Of a stretch of DNA of 64,000 nt, positions 56,198 to 64,000 are shown piece by piece. The DNA lies in the NCBI GenBank assembly GCA_014382345.1, contig JACNJX010000106.1:1-64000 (forward strand), written 5' to 3'. Source of the stretch: Alphaproteobacteria bacterium (GTDB lineage Bacteria > Pseudomonadota > Alphaproteobacteria > Rhodospirillales > Casp-alpha2). Position numbers and translations under genes: made by a program. The stretch's first letter is position 1. Every line of letters starts with the position of its first letter. The notes under the pieces are model-generated. The model saw only the letters and a program-made list of their open reading frames with translations. It was not told the origin of the DNA and did no database searches.

Positions 56198-57003
56198 CAG
56201 ATCAAGGTTTCATAATTGGTCGTGGAGCCGTCCGCTGCGTCACTTTCGCCGCTCTCTTCGCCCGCCGGAGCGCTCCCGCTATCGCCGAACATCCTGTCCG
56301 GGTGGGGCCGGGCGGACTCGCCGCCGACGATTTCCAGCCAGCCTTCGTCCAGGTGCATGCGGGGATAGCCCATGCGTTCGACCATCTGGCTGTTGTGGGT
56401 AGCGATGATGACCGTGGTGCCAAGCTTGTTCAGTTCCTCGAACAAATGCATCAGACGCATGCCCATGCGGTCGTCAATATTGCCGGTCGGTTCATCGGCC
56501 AGCAGAACTTGCGGACGCGCGATCACGGCGCGCGCGATGGACACCCGCTGTTGCTGGCCGCCGGACAATGTCGGCGGGCGGGCGTTCAAATGATCCTTCA
56601 GGCCGACCCAGCTTAAAAGTTCGACCACGTGTTTCTGAATTTCGCTTTCGCGCACGCCGGCGACACGCAACGGCAAGGCCACGTTGTCGAAGGCGGATAA
56701 ATGATTGAGCAGGCGAAATTCCTGGAACACCACGCCGACACGGCGGCGGATGGACGGCAGATCGCGCCGGGACGTCGTCGCGATGTCCCGTCCGAAAAGC
56801 GAGATCAGCCCGCGCGATGGCTTCAAGGCCATGTAGATCAGCTTCAACAGGGACGACTTACCCGCACCGCTGGCCCCGACCAGAAAATGAAAAGACCCCG
56901 GCGCCAGTGAAAACGTCACGTCCTGGAGAACTTCCGGCCCCAATCCGTAACGCAGGCCGACGTTCTCGAATTTGACGATGGGTTCGTTGTCGTCGATGTT
57001 CAC
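56197..57003 (-). CDS. ftsE: Cell division ATP-binding protein FtsE
   Basis: A 268-residue ABC ATPase: [20 protein letters not shown], Walker [16 protein letters not shown], signature [16 protein letters not shown], Walker [16 protein letters not shown] 57003 gives the standard FtsE N-terminus. A Ser/Glu/Asp-rich C-terminal extension (about residues 228-268) is longer than in E. coli FtsE (222). It pairs with FtsX. Confidence 0.94.
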   Translation of the reverse strand: MNIDDNEPIVKFENVGLRYGLGPEVLQDVTFSLAPGSFHFLVGASGAGKSSLLKLIYMALKPSRGLISLFGRDIATTSRRDLPSIRRRVGVVFQEFRLLNHLSAFDNVALPLRVAGVRESEIQKHVVELLSWVGLKDHLNARPPTLSGGQQQRVSIARAVIARPQVLLADEPTGNIDDRMGMRLMHLFEELNKLGTTVIIATHNSQMVERMGYPRMHLDEGWLEIVGGESARPHPDRMFGDSGSAPAGEESGESDAADGSTTNYETLI

Positions 57004-57216
57004 CCTGCCTCGCCCCTTGCTTCCCGAACCTCTCCGGAACGCCCCAGACCCTGAATGGCGAACCATGCCACGGCGAATGCCGTCCCGTCCAGCGCCGTCC
57101 CATCTTTTAGACCGATAGACGGCCAACAGCCTATAGCATAATGGACAGCTTGGCGCGGGTTGCGTTAAATGCGGCAAATGCCTATAAACGACAAGACCTT
57201 ACAGCATGCTGCGACG

Positions 57217-58293
57217 ATGATCATAACCTGTCAAAACTGCCACACGAACTACAATGTCGACGCCAGCATAATTGGCGCCGGTAAAGTTGTTCAGTGTCAA
57301 AACTGTTCCAATTCCTGGCATCAGAATCCGGTTCCGGCGGCGCCCCCGGTCCAACCAATGGCACAACCGGTTTACGCAGCACCTCCGCCGCCGCCGGTGG
57401 CCCAGCCCGCACCGCCTCCACCACCAGTATATCCTGAGCCTGTACCTGAGCCGGAGCCTGTAGCCGAGCCCGTAGAGGAACTCCCGCCCGAACCGGAAGC
57501 CATGCCCGAGCCCATGCCGGAGCCCTTGGAGGACCTTGAGGCCGAACCGGAAATGGAGATGGAGTCCGAAGAAGAGCCCATGGCCGAAGGCGCTCCGGTT
57601 GAAGAAGCCGAAGCAGACGCGGAATTAGGCGGAGAGGGCGAAGGCTCCGGCGCCGAGGAAGACGCGCTCTCGCCCGAGCAACTGAATGAAATGTTCGGCG
57701 AAGATACCGAATCGGACGCCTTCGGCTCACTCGACGGGTCGGACGATGACGGTGGCATTGACGATCTCGACAGCATCCCCGACCCCGACCCCATTCCGGA
57801 AGTCTTTTCGTCCGGCGGCGACTCGCTCGACGATGATATGGAGAGCGGCGGCGGCAAAGGAAAAATCATCGGCATCGTCGCCGCGGTTCTTATTCTCGGG
57901 CTCGGCGCGGGACTGTTTTTCGGCCGCCCCTATATCATCGACCTGGTGCCCCAGGCCGCCGGGATCTACAGCATGCTCGACTTCGGCGGCGGCGACATCG
58001 GCGAAGGGCTTGGCATCGACAACATCAAATCCCAGCGCGAAGTCGAAAGCGGCGTCGACGTCCTGATCGTGCGTGGCGAAATCACCAATACCACTGAAGA
58101 TGAACACATGGTGCCCATGATCCGGGTGGTGCTCTATGACGCCAACGGCGAAGAGGTCCAGAGCACCGTCGCAGCGCCGCTGAAAAACCGCCTGCCGGGC
58201 GGGGCCAAGGTCGGTTTCAGCGCCAAACTTCCGGAGCCCTCGGACCTGGCCCGCAGGCTCGAAGTCACCTTTACCGACGCCAAAAAGAAATAA
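57217..58293 (+). CDS. Zinc-ribbon (MJ0042) membrane protein with Pro/Glu-rich linker
   Basis: A 358-residue protein. An N-terminal zinc ribbon (MIITCQNCHTNYNVDASIIG ... VQCQNCSNSW) is followed by a long linker of PEP/EPE repeats and acidic residues (about 45-205), one membrane helix (IIGIVAAVLILGLGAGLFFG) and a C-terminal DUF3426-like beta domain (RGEITNTTEDEHMVPMIRVV). It is common next to ftsEX in alphaproteobacteria; function unknown. Divergent from ftsE. Confidence 0.88.
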   Translation: MIITCQNCHTNYNVDASIIGAGKVVQCQNCSNSWHQNPVPAAPPVQPMAQPVYAAPPPPPVAQPAPPPPPVYPEPVPEPEPVAEPVEELPPEPEAMPEPMPEPLEDLEAEPEMEMESEEEPMAEGAPVEEAEADAELGGEGEGSGAEEDALSPEQLNEMFGEDTESDAFGSLDGSDDDGGIDDLDSIPDPDPIPEVFSSGGDSLDDDMESGGGKGKIIGIVAAVLILGLGAGLFFGRPYIIDLVPQAAGIYSMLDFGGGDIGEGLGIDNIKSQREVESGVDVLIVRGEITNTTEDEHMVPMIRVVLYDANGEEVQSTVAAPLKNRLPGGAKVGFSAKLPEPSDLARRLEVTFTDAKKK

Positions 58294-58320
58294 TCACCCC
58301 GCAGACCAGAACCGTAAGGC

Positions 58321-58351
58321 GCGGCAGGTTCTGCCGCAAACGGCTCGTTTG
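58321..58351 (+). other. Two adjacent perfect hairpins after the zinc-ribbon gene
   Basis: GCGGCAG-GTT-CTGCCGC (58321-58337) and CAAACG-GCT-CGTTTG (58337-58351) abut. No T-run follows, so they are more likely transcript-end stabilisers than a standard terminator. Confidence 0.4.
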
Positions 58352-58558
58352 AGGAATAATCTTCCCCGCATTCCATCCCCGTGACCGCCTCTGCCATAGC
58401 GCTTAAACGCCCCTGAATTCCCCGCCTCCAGGGACGCCGCGGAGGGACGCCTTTAAGGCTGGCGTGAATCTTGCTTCTTTCAACACCGACAGGAGTCGGG
58501 ACCACCGGTCGCAAAGAACCGGAGGCCCGGCCATCAGGCGAAGAAGGAAACTTAAACG

Positions 58559-58774
58559 ATGATGAAAAATTATCGCGGCCCCGCGCCGCTGCCGCCGCCG
58601 AACCGGTGTTCCTGGTTCGGCGCGCGGCTCCACGTGGCCGGTACCCATTGCCGTCTGGCGGACCTGACGGTCCGGCTGCTGACGGTGTTGGGGCCGGAGC
58701 GTCAAACCGGCGGGACCTCGCCACCACGGGTGGATAATGCGCACAAGAAAGGCATGTGTGTAAAAACCGCCTGA
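58559..58774 (+). CDS. Possible small protein, 71 residues
   Basis: The frame begins ATGATG with GGAAAC about 8 nt upstream and encodes a Pro/Arg-rich peptide (MMKNYRGPAPLPPPNRCSWF at the start). It has no recognisable domain and sits in a 502-bp gap between convergent genes. GC-rich DNA produces such frames by chance, so this is a weak call. The rest of the gap (58294-58795) shows only the paired hairpins. Confidence 0.25.
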   Translation: MMKNYRGPAPLPPPNRCSWFGARLHVAGTHCRLADLTVRLLTVLGPERQTGGTSPPRVDNAHKKGMCVKTA

Positions 58775-58795
58775 ACGAGTCCCAAACGGGGCCGT

Positions 58796-61396
58796 TCAGA
58801 ACCGCTTAAGCAACCGGTCGATGTAGTTCCGCTCAGGAACCGGGCGATGGCGTTCGCCTGCGCGGCGGCGCAGTTCGTCTAAAAGATCCCGCGCGCGGCG
58901 GCGCTCGGATTGGTTCGGAACCTTGATGCCGTTTTCGTTGACGGACGTCCCCATGGCGCCCCCCGGACGGCGGCCGAAGGGATCGGACCCGGGGCCGGAC
59001 CTCTGGCCCCGTTGTCCCGGCTGGAGGGCGAACATGCCGCCCAAGCGCCGGGCCATGCTTTCCCCCATTTTACCCACCCCCTGGCGCAACAGGTCGAGCG
59101 CCCGTGTTTGGGCCTGCACCGCCTTGCGTCCCTTGCCCCCCCTCAGCGCCTTGATGGCGCCCTTCATGGCCTGTTCGGCCTGACCGAAGGTTTTCGGGAT
59201 CCCGCCCATGAGGTCGTCCATATCCAGCATCAACCGGCCAAGGTCCTGGCGCAGTTGTTGCTGTTCGCCGACACCTGGGGTCTTTTCCCCTTTCCGGCCT
59301 TGCGGCCCCTTCCCGGTCTTGGGCCGGTTCCGGGACGGTTCTTGACGGTAGCGCTTGTAGGTTTTCTCCAGTTCCTGTTGTTGACGGCGGGTCAGGTTGC
59401 GCAGATTGTCCATCAGGCGTCTGGCCTTGGCGATTTCCTTGTTGGGTTGGCCTTGTTGAATTCCGTTTTTGATGTTGTCCAGCATGCGTTGCAGGTTTGA
59501 CAGCATCTGCCGGGCCGCGTCCATCGAGCCCAGCTTCGCCAGTTCCCGCGCCTCGTCGATCATATTCTGGAGATCGGCACTGTCCATGGTGGGGGAATTG
59601 GGATCGAGGGGAACTTGCGTCAAACCCTGCTGCTGCAGATGTTCAGAGAGCGATTGCATGTATTTATCGAGGGCCTGGCGCAATTCGTTCATCAAGCGCT
59701 CGATTTCGGCCATGTCCTTGCCGTTTTTCAACGCCTGCTGCAGGCGTTCCTGGAGCTTGCGGACATCGCGCTCGGCGACCGCGAATTCTCCGTCTTCGAT
59801 TCTAAGCGCGGTCTCCCACAACAGGGTCTGGACCGCGCCGATGCCTGCGTCGGTTCCGTCATGGATCAGGCGGCTGGCGGCGACACTGAGCGCCAGGAAT
59901 ACCACGGTGTCATCGAAGAAATGCTGAGGCCGACTGGCCAGGTTGTCGAGGATGCCTACGACACTGTTGATGACCTCCGGGTCCGCCTTGTTCAGCATTT
60001 TGCGCGCACCGGCAATAGCGCGGGCGACGGGATGATTGAAGACCCGTTCCGGCAGAACCACCCGGACCGCGTCGCTTGTGCCGGCCTGGCCGCGCGCATC
60101 CAGGGCCTGAAGCCTGACCTCCACCACCAGTCCGGCCCACGGGTGGGCGCTGAAATCCTTAAGCGTTTGCCCTTGAATCTTTTTCGAGCCCAACCCCGGC
60201 AAAGCCAGTTCGGCGCGGATGGCGGTTCCGTCGTCCCCCATTGACCGCGCGCCCGGCACGGCGAGGCCATCGGGATGGCGGATCACCACCTGCAACCCGG
60301 CCAGGCCGTAATCGTCCAGGGCTTCGTAATCCAGGCGCAACTGGGCGCGCCCGGCACGCGCAGGCGCGCGCAGGAACTCCACCCTTGGCGGGCCGTCGGC
60401 GACAACCGTCACCGGCCAGCGGGCAATCGGACGGCGATCGAGCCGGACCTCGAGGCTTTCGACGGTGGCGTCGGCGTCGCCAAGAACCGCCTGCAGTCGA
60501 TAGCTGGTTCCGGGCGCATCCCCATTCCCGGATGCGCTCTCGGATGCCCCGATTTCGGCGAACTGGATGGTGCGTGTGCCGAGCACCAGAACCGGCGCCC
60601 CGCCCGCGGCCGTGGCCTGGGCCAAAACCGAGGAACCGACCGGAACCCGGATCGCTTCTTGGCCCTTCGACGAAACGGCAACGGCCCCGGGTTCAATAGC
60701 CGGAGAAACGGACCCTTCAAGGAAGATCGGCGCCATCCCCGTATAGGCCGGTGGCGTGATCCAGATATTAAGTTCGAACGGTCCGCTCAAACCGGCGTTC
60801 ATCTTCGGCACCAGGGCGCGTTCCAGGCGTCCGATGGCGTCGCTTCCAGCCGTGCCCAGGCCGATCACCAGAACCAGCAGGGCCACCGCCCGAAACCCGT
60901 AAGGATCAAGCTTCGACAGCCCCGGAGACGGCCATGCGAGACGAAGACTTCCGACCGCTTCGGCCATGCGCACCAGATGCGCCTGCCACAGTTTTTTTGC
61001 CACCGGCGTCTCGACTCCATCGGCAAGGCGGTCATTCAGGGCCGTCAGTGGGCGGTGTTCAAGATGGCTGTCCCGTTCCAGGCGGTGGCGGGCGTCCCCT
61101 TCATTCGCCGCCTGAAACCCGGCGAGCGCGCCCCGGACCATAAACCCCAGGGCCGCCGCGAAACCAATCAGAATCAAGGAATGCAGCCAGAACGGCAGCT
61201 TCGGCAACCAATCCATCAGGGCGACAGCCAGGAACACCGCCGCCAGTCCCACCGCCGGCCATACCCGCGACCATAACCTTTCCCAGGTCAACGCCGCCCG
61301 CGCCAGTTTCAGGAACAGGCGGTAACGGTTTTGCCACGCCCCTTCTCCCGTGTTCGGAGGGGGCGCCAAAAGTCCCGGGGGGGACGGGTTGTTCAT
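58796..61396 (-). CDS. TIGR02302/DUF4175 family membrane protein
   Basis: An 866-residue protein of the alphaproteobacterial TIGR02302 family: N-terminal membrane helices (about 45-62, 70-90, 172-188), a domain with the ITPPAYTGMAPIFLEG motif, and a long helical C-terminus rich in Gln/Arg with LRNLTRRQQQELEKTYKR. The function is unknown; genes of this family regularly follow lysA. It starts in an ATGA overlap with lysA. Confidence 0.92.
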   Translation of the reverse strand: MNNPSPPGLLAPPPNTGEGAWQNRYRLFLKLARAALTWERLWSRVWPAVGLAAVFLAVALMDWLPKLPFWLHSLILIGFAAALGFMVRGALAGFQAANEGDARHRLERDSHLEHRPLTALNDRLADGVETPVAKKLWQAHLVRMAEAVGSLRLAWPSPGLSKLDPYGFRAVALLVLVIGLGTAGSDAIGRLERALVPKMNAGLSGPFELNIWITPPAYTGMAPIFLEGSVSPAIEPGAVAVSSKGQEAIRVPVGSSVLAQATAAGGAPVLVLGTRTIQFAEIGASESASGNGDAPGTSYRLQAVLGDADATVESLEVRLDRRPIARWPVTVVADGPPRVEFLRAPARAGRAQLRLDYEALDDYGLAGLQVVIRHPDGLAVPGARSMGDDGTAIRAELALPGLGSKKIQGQTLKDFSAHPWAGLVVEVRLQALDARGQAGTSDAVRVVLPERVFNHPVARAIAGARKMLNKADPEVINSVVGILDNLASRPQHFFDDTVVFLALSVAASRLIHDGTDAGIGAVQTLLWETALRIEDGEFAVAERDVRKLQERLQQALKNGKDMAEIERLMNELRQALDKYMQSLSEHLQQQGLTQVPLDPNSPTMDSADLQNMIDEARELAKLGSMDAARQMLSNLQRMLDNIKNGIQQGQPNKEIAKARRLMDNLRNLTRRQQQELEKTYKRYRQEPSRNRPKTGKGPQGRKGEKTPGVGEQQQLRQDLGRLMLDMDDLMGGIPKTFGQAEQAMKGAIKALRGGKGRKAVQAQTRALDLLRQGVGKMGESMARRLGGMFALQPGQRGQRSGPGSDPFGRRPGGAMGTSVNENGIKVPNQSERRRARDLLDELRRRAGERHRPVPERNYIDRLLKRF

Positions 61397-62700
61397 ACAC
61401 TTGCCTCGCGGCGTGCTCCGCCGCCATCGGTGAGCCAGTCGGGAACGCTTTCGCGCGCCAGCATATCATCAACCGAGATGCGGTCCCTAATCACAAAAAA
61501 AGCATCGTCCTTGACCATAACCTCGGGCACCAGCGGTCGCGTGTTGTAGGCGGACGCCATCACCGCGCCATAGGCCCCGGCGGTTCGGATGGCCAGAAGA
61601 TCGCCGGCCCCGGTCGCGGGCAATGCCCTCGGTTCGCCAAACGTATCGCCGGTTTCGCAAATCGGCCCGACGACTTCCCAGGCGACGTCCATAACCTGTC
61701 CCTCGCCATCGTCCTCGGGCTCGCTGACGGGCACGATATCGTGGTGCGCCTCATAGAGGGTCGGGCGCAACAGATCGTTCATCGCCGCATCGACGATGAC
61801 GAAGGAACGCGTCGCCCCTTCCTTGACACGGATGACCCGCGTCACCAGAACGCCTGCATTCCCGGCGATCAGCCGTCCCGGTTCGAAGAAGACACGGCAG
61901 CCCAGGTCCCCGACTATGGCCTGCACCATGGCGCCATACTCCTGCGGCGACGGCGCTTGTTCCCCGACATAGGGAATGCCCAAGCCCCCGCCCAGGTCCA
62001 GGTGTTCGATGGCGTGCCCGTCGGCGCGAAGGGTGGCCACCAGTTCGGCAACCAGACCATAGGCCTTGCGAAACGGTTCCAGGTCGAGAATTTGCGATCC
62101 GATGTGGACGGCAATCCCGGCGACCCGGATGCCCGGCAGGCTCGCCGCCCGGGCATAGGTTGCCGGCACGTCGGCCCAGTCGATACCGAACTTGTTTTCG
62201 CTTTTGCCCGTGGTGATTTTTTCATGCGTCAGGGCGTCGACGTCCGGATTGACGCGAATAGAGACATTCGCCTCAAGCCCCAGCGAGGCGGCCACCTCTG
62301 ACAGCATTTCCAGCTCCGGGGCCGATTCCACGTTGATATGCATCACGCCCGCCTTCAGGGCCACCGCCAGTTCGTCGGCGGTCTTGCCGACGCCGGAAAA
62401 AACAATTTTCGACGCCGGCACGCCGGCCACCAGGGCGCGCTTCATTTCGCCCGCCGAAACAACGTCGGCGCCCGCGCCGAGGCGCGCCAGGGTGGTGATC
62501 ACGGCAATGTTGGAGTTGGCCTTCACCGCATAGCAGACCGTGGCGTCCAGCCCGCCGACGGCGTCGGCGAAGACCCTGTAATGATTTTCCAGGGTCTCCG
62601 ACGAATAGCAGTAAAAAGGCGTACCGACGGCGTCGGCGATGTCGCGGAGCGCCACCCCTTCGGCGTGCAGTTCGCCGTTTTGGTATTGGAAGTGATCCAT
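61393..62700 (-). CDS. lysA: Diaminopimelate decarboxylase
   Basis: A 435-residue PLP enzyme making lysine from meso-diaminopimelate: PLP lysine in CYAVKANSNIAV, HIGSQI, EPGRLIAGNAGVLVTRV and the GAYGAVMASAYNTRP end. Normal length. The gene order argH-lptM-lysA is typical. Confidence 0.97.
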   Translation of the reverse strand: MDHFQYQNGELHAEGVALRDIADAVGTPFYCYSSETLENHYRVFADAVGGLDATVCYAVKANSNIAVITTLARLGAGADVVSAGEMKRALVAGVPASKIVFSGVGKTADELAVALKAGVMHINVESAPELEMLSEVAASLGLEANVSIRVNPDVDALTHEKITTGKSENKFGIDWADVPATYARAASLPGIRVAGIAVHIGSQILDLEPFRKAYGLVAELVATLRADGHAIEHLDLGGGLGIPYVGEQAPSPQEYGAMVQAIVGDLGCRVFFEPGRLIAGNAGVLVTRVIRVKEGATRSFVIVDAAMNDLLRPTLYEAHHDIVPVSEPEDDGEGQVMDVAWEVVGPICETGDTFGEPRALPATGAGDLLAIRTAGAYGAVMASAYNTRPLVPEVMVKDDAFFVIRDRISVDDMLARESVPDWLTDGGGARREASV

Positions 62701-62721
62701 GGGTCACAAACCTTGATTGCG

Positions 62722-63006
62722 TTATTTATAGTTAGGCCGGTTCGGGTATTCCAAGGGGAAGCCGAGCGGTGAGCGCGCACCACCCGTTCCCGTATCTTCG
62801 CGGGCGTCGCCTTTTTGAGGAGACGCCGTTCCGATCTTCGTCGCCGGACCGGGGGTCGGATACTGGTGCGGAAATTCCGTACCCGGCGGGTGCGCGGGCG
62901 AGGATTTGACGCCGCACGCGCTCACCGACAGGCCCGCCGCCAGAACCACAGCGGAACCGAACACGGTTTTTACGGCCCGGTTAAAATTTTTCCTTACCAC
63001 GGTCAT
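62722..63006 (-). CDS. lptM: Small lipoprotein LptM-like
   Basis: A 94-residue lipoprotein: signal helix then lipobox VSAC followed by [11 protein letters not shown], matching the LptM (YifL) pattern C-G-x-K/G... In E. coli LptM assists LPS-translocon maturation. The C-terminus is a Pro/Gly-rich tail. It sits between argH (ATGA overlap) and lysA (21 bp), the usual place. Confidence 0.85.
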   Translation of the reverse strand: MTVVRKNFNRAVKTVFGSAVVLAAGLSVSACGVKSSPAHPPGTEFPHQYPTPGPATKIGTASPQKGDAREDTGTGGARSPLGFPLEYPNRPNYK

Positions 63007-64000
63007 CCCGTCAAAAACCTCTTCTTCGCTTCAGCCACGGCGTCCCGTACCTTTTCGGGGGACGTGCCGCCGAAACTGTTACGGCTGTTCAGTGCATCTT
63101 CCACCTTCAAAACATCATACACCGCTTCGGTGATCCCCGGTGCAACCGATTGCATAGCATCCAGGCTTAACTGGTGCAGGCCCATGCTGGCCGCGTCGGC
63201 CATCTTGACCAGCGTGCCGGTGACGTGATGGGCGTCGCGGAACGGCATATTCAGTTCCTTGACCAGCCAGTCGGCCAGGTCCGTCGCCGTGGCATGTCCG
63301 GCGCCGGCGTCGGCGCGCATCCGTTCCGTATCGAAGGTCATGCCCTCGACCATACCGGTCATGGCGGCCAGGCACAGGCTCAACGTATCCGCAGCTGCGA
63401 ACACCGGCACCTTGTCTTCCTGCATGTCCTTGCCATACGCCAGCGGCAACCCCTTCATCACCACCAAAAGGGTGTTCAGCGCGCCGATCAGGCTGCCCGC
63501 CTTGGCCCGGATCAGTTCCGCCGCGTCGGGGTTGCGTTTCTGCGGCATGATGGACGAACCGGTGGAATAGGCATCGGGCATATGGGCATAGGCGAACTGC
63601 ACCGAACACCAGAGAACAATTTCTTCGGCGAAACGCGACAAATGCACACCCAGTATGGACGCCACGGACAGGTATTCGAGGACGAAATCCCGGTCCGATA
63701 CCGCATCCAGGGAATTCGCCATCGGCTGATCGAAGCCGAGCGCATCCGCCGTCATATGCCGGTCGATTGGGAACGAAGTGCCGGCCAGGGCGGCTGCGCC
63801 CAACGGGCTTTCGTTCAGCCGCTTGCGGCAATCGGCCGCCCGGCCCCGGTCCCGGCCGAGCATTTCCACATAGGCCAGCAGATGATGGCCGAGCGTCACC
63901 GGCTGCGCCGATTGCAGGTGCGTGAAACCGGGCATCATGGTCGCCGCGTGTTCTTCCGCCCGGCCGATCAGCGCCGCTTGCAGGGTTTCCAGGTCACCGT
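63003..64000 (-). CDS. argH: Argininosuccinate lyase, partial (N-terminus outside window)
   Basis: The C-terminal 332 residues or so of ArgH, which releases arginine and fumarate. The fumarase-family signature [15 protein letters not shown] is present, with [20 protein letters not shown]. The frame continues past the window edge. Its stop overlaps the lptM start as ATGA. Confidence 0.96.
   Translation of the reverse strand, partial: GDLETLQAALIGRAEEHAATMMPGFTHLQSAQPVTLGHHLLAYVEMLGRDRGRAADCRKRLNESPLGAAALAGTSFPIDRHMTADALGFDQPMANSLDAVSDRDFVLEYLSVASILGVHLSRFAEEIVLWCSVQFAYAHMPDAYSTGSSIMPQKRNPDAAELIRAKAGSLIGALNTLLVVMKGLPLAYGKDMQEDKVPVFAAADTLSLCLAAMTGMVEGMTFDTERMRADAGAGHATATDLADWLVKELNMPFRDAHHVTGTLVKMADAASMGLHQLSLDAMQSVAPGITEAVYDVLKVEDALNSRNSFGGTSPEKVRDAVAEAKKRFLTG

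Noticed and set aside
58134-58727. Leftward 197-codon frame over the zinc-ribbon gene end and the gap
   Set aside because: Antisense to the real gene, Arg/Pro/Ser-rich composition typical of GC-rich shadow frames.

Overview
The window looks like chromosomal DNA of a GC-rich alphaproteobacterium, most likely Rhodospirillales in the broad sense. The evidence is gene content and order: ccoNOQP-GHIS, phaR/phaC/phaA/phaB, metX-metW, chorismate mutase-hisC-tyrA, argH-lptM-lysA-TIGR02302, ftsE-ftsX, a class II (B12-dependent) ribonucleotide reductase, and a GTTC-N7-GTTC type SOS box. I found no rRNA, tRNA, CRISPR array or insertion sequence. Nearly all sequence is coding, with short intergenic gaps and many ATGA or 1-bp overlaps.

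Layout. 1-3.2 kb: phosphonate use (phosphonoacetate hydrolase, phosphonoacetaldehyde dehydrogenase) divergent from a DUF47/PhoU-like gene, followed by an orphan chemoreceptor tail. 3.4-9.7 kb: signalling genes. These are a soluble hybrid kinase with about eight PAS domains, a convergent OmpR-type regulator, and a small coiled-coil protein with a CheY-like protein; the kinase and the coiled-coil gene share a tandem TTTACAAAAC-type box upstream. 9.8-17.8 kb: the complete cbb3 oxidase and assembly operon under an FNR/FixK-type box. 17.8-24.7 kb: a chemoreceptor with a duplicated sensor, a nickel/cobalt permease, pyrophosphatase and TypA. 24.8-27.9 kb: an orphan dipeptide-type permease, an amidase and a GntR regulator with its palindrome. 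28-33.4 kb: a queuosine cluster (queA, tgt, a helix-turn-helix/QueF fusion, queC, queG). 34.3-38.6 kb: polyhydroxybutyrate genes, with phaC overlapping the preceding gene by about 185 nt. 38.6-47.3 kb: GST, methyltransferase, metW/metX, aromatic amino acid genes, YqgE, DUF2125 and ChaC. 47.3-53 kb: nrdJ with a long leader and an SOS promoter, then a more AT-rich patch with an Ala-rich helical protein of unknown function. 53-64 kb: dehalogenase-like hydrolase, PlsC, YdcF, FtsX/FtsE, zinc-ribbon protein, TIGR02302 protein, LysA, LptM and a partial ArgH.

The strongest candidate for something undescribed is at 30.2-30.95 kb. An XRE/CI-type DNA-binding domain is fused in frame to a complete QueF (preQ0 reductase), downstream of a near-perfect palindrome and inside a queuosine cluster. 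This suggests an enzyme that may also act as the repressor sensing its own pathway. Secondary candidates are the SOS promoter reading towards nrdJ, the shared tandem box of the signalling genes, the dual-coding phaC overlap, and the chemoreceptor with a duplicated NIT-like sensor.
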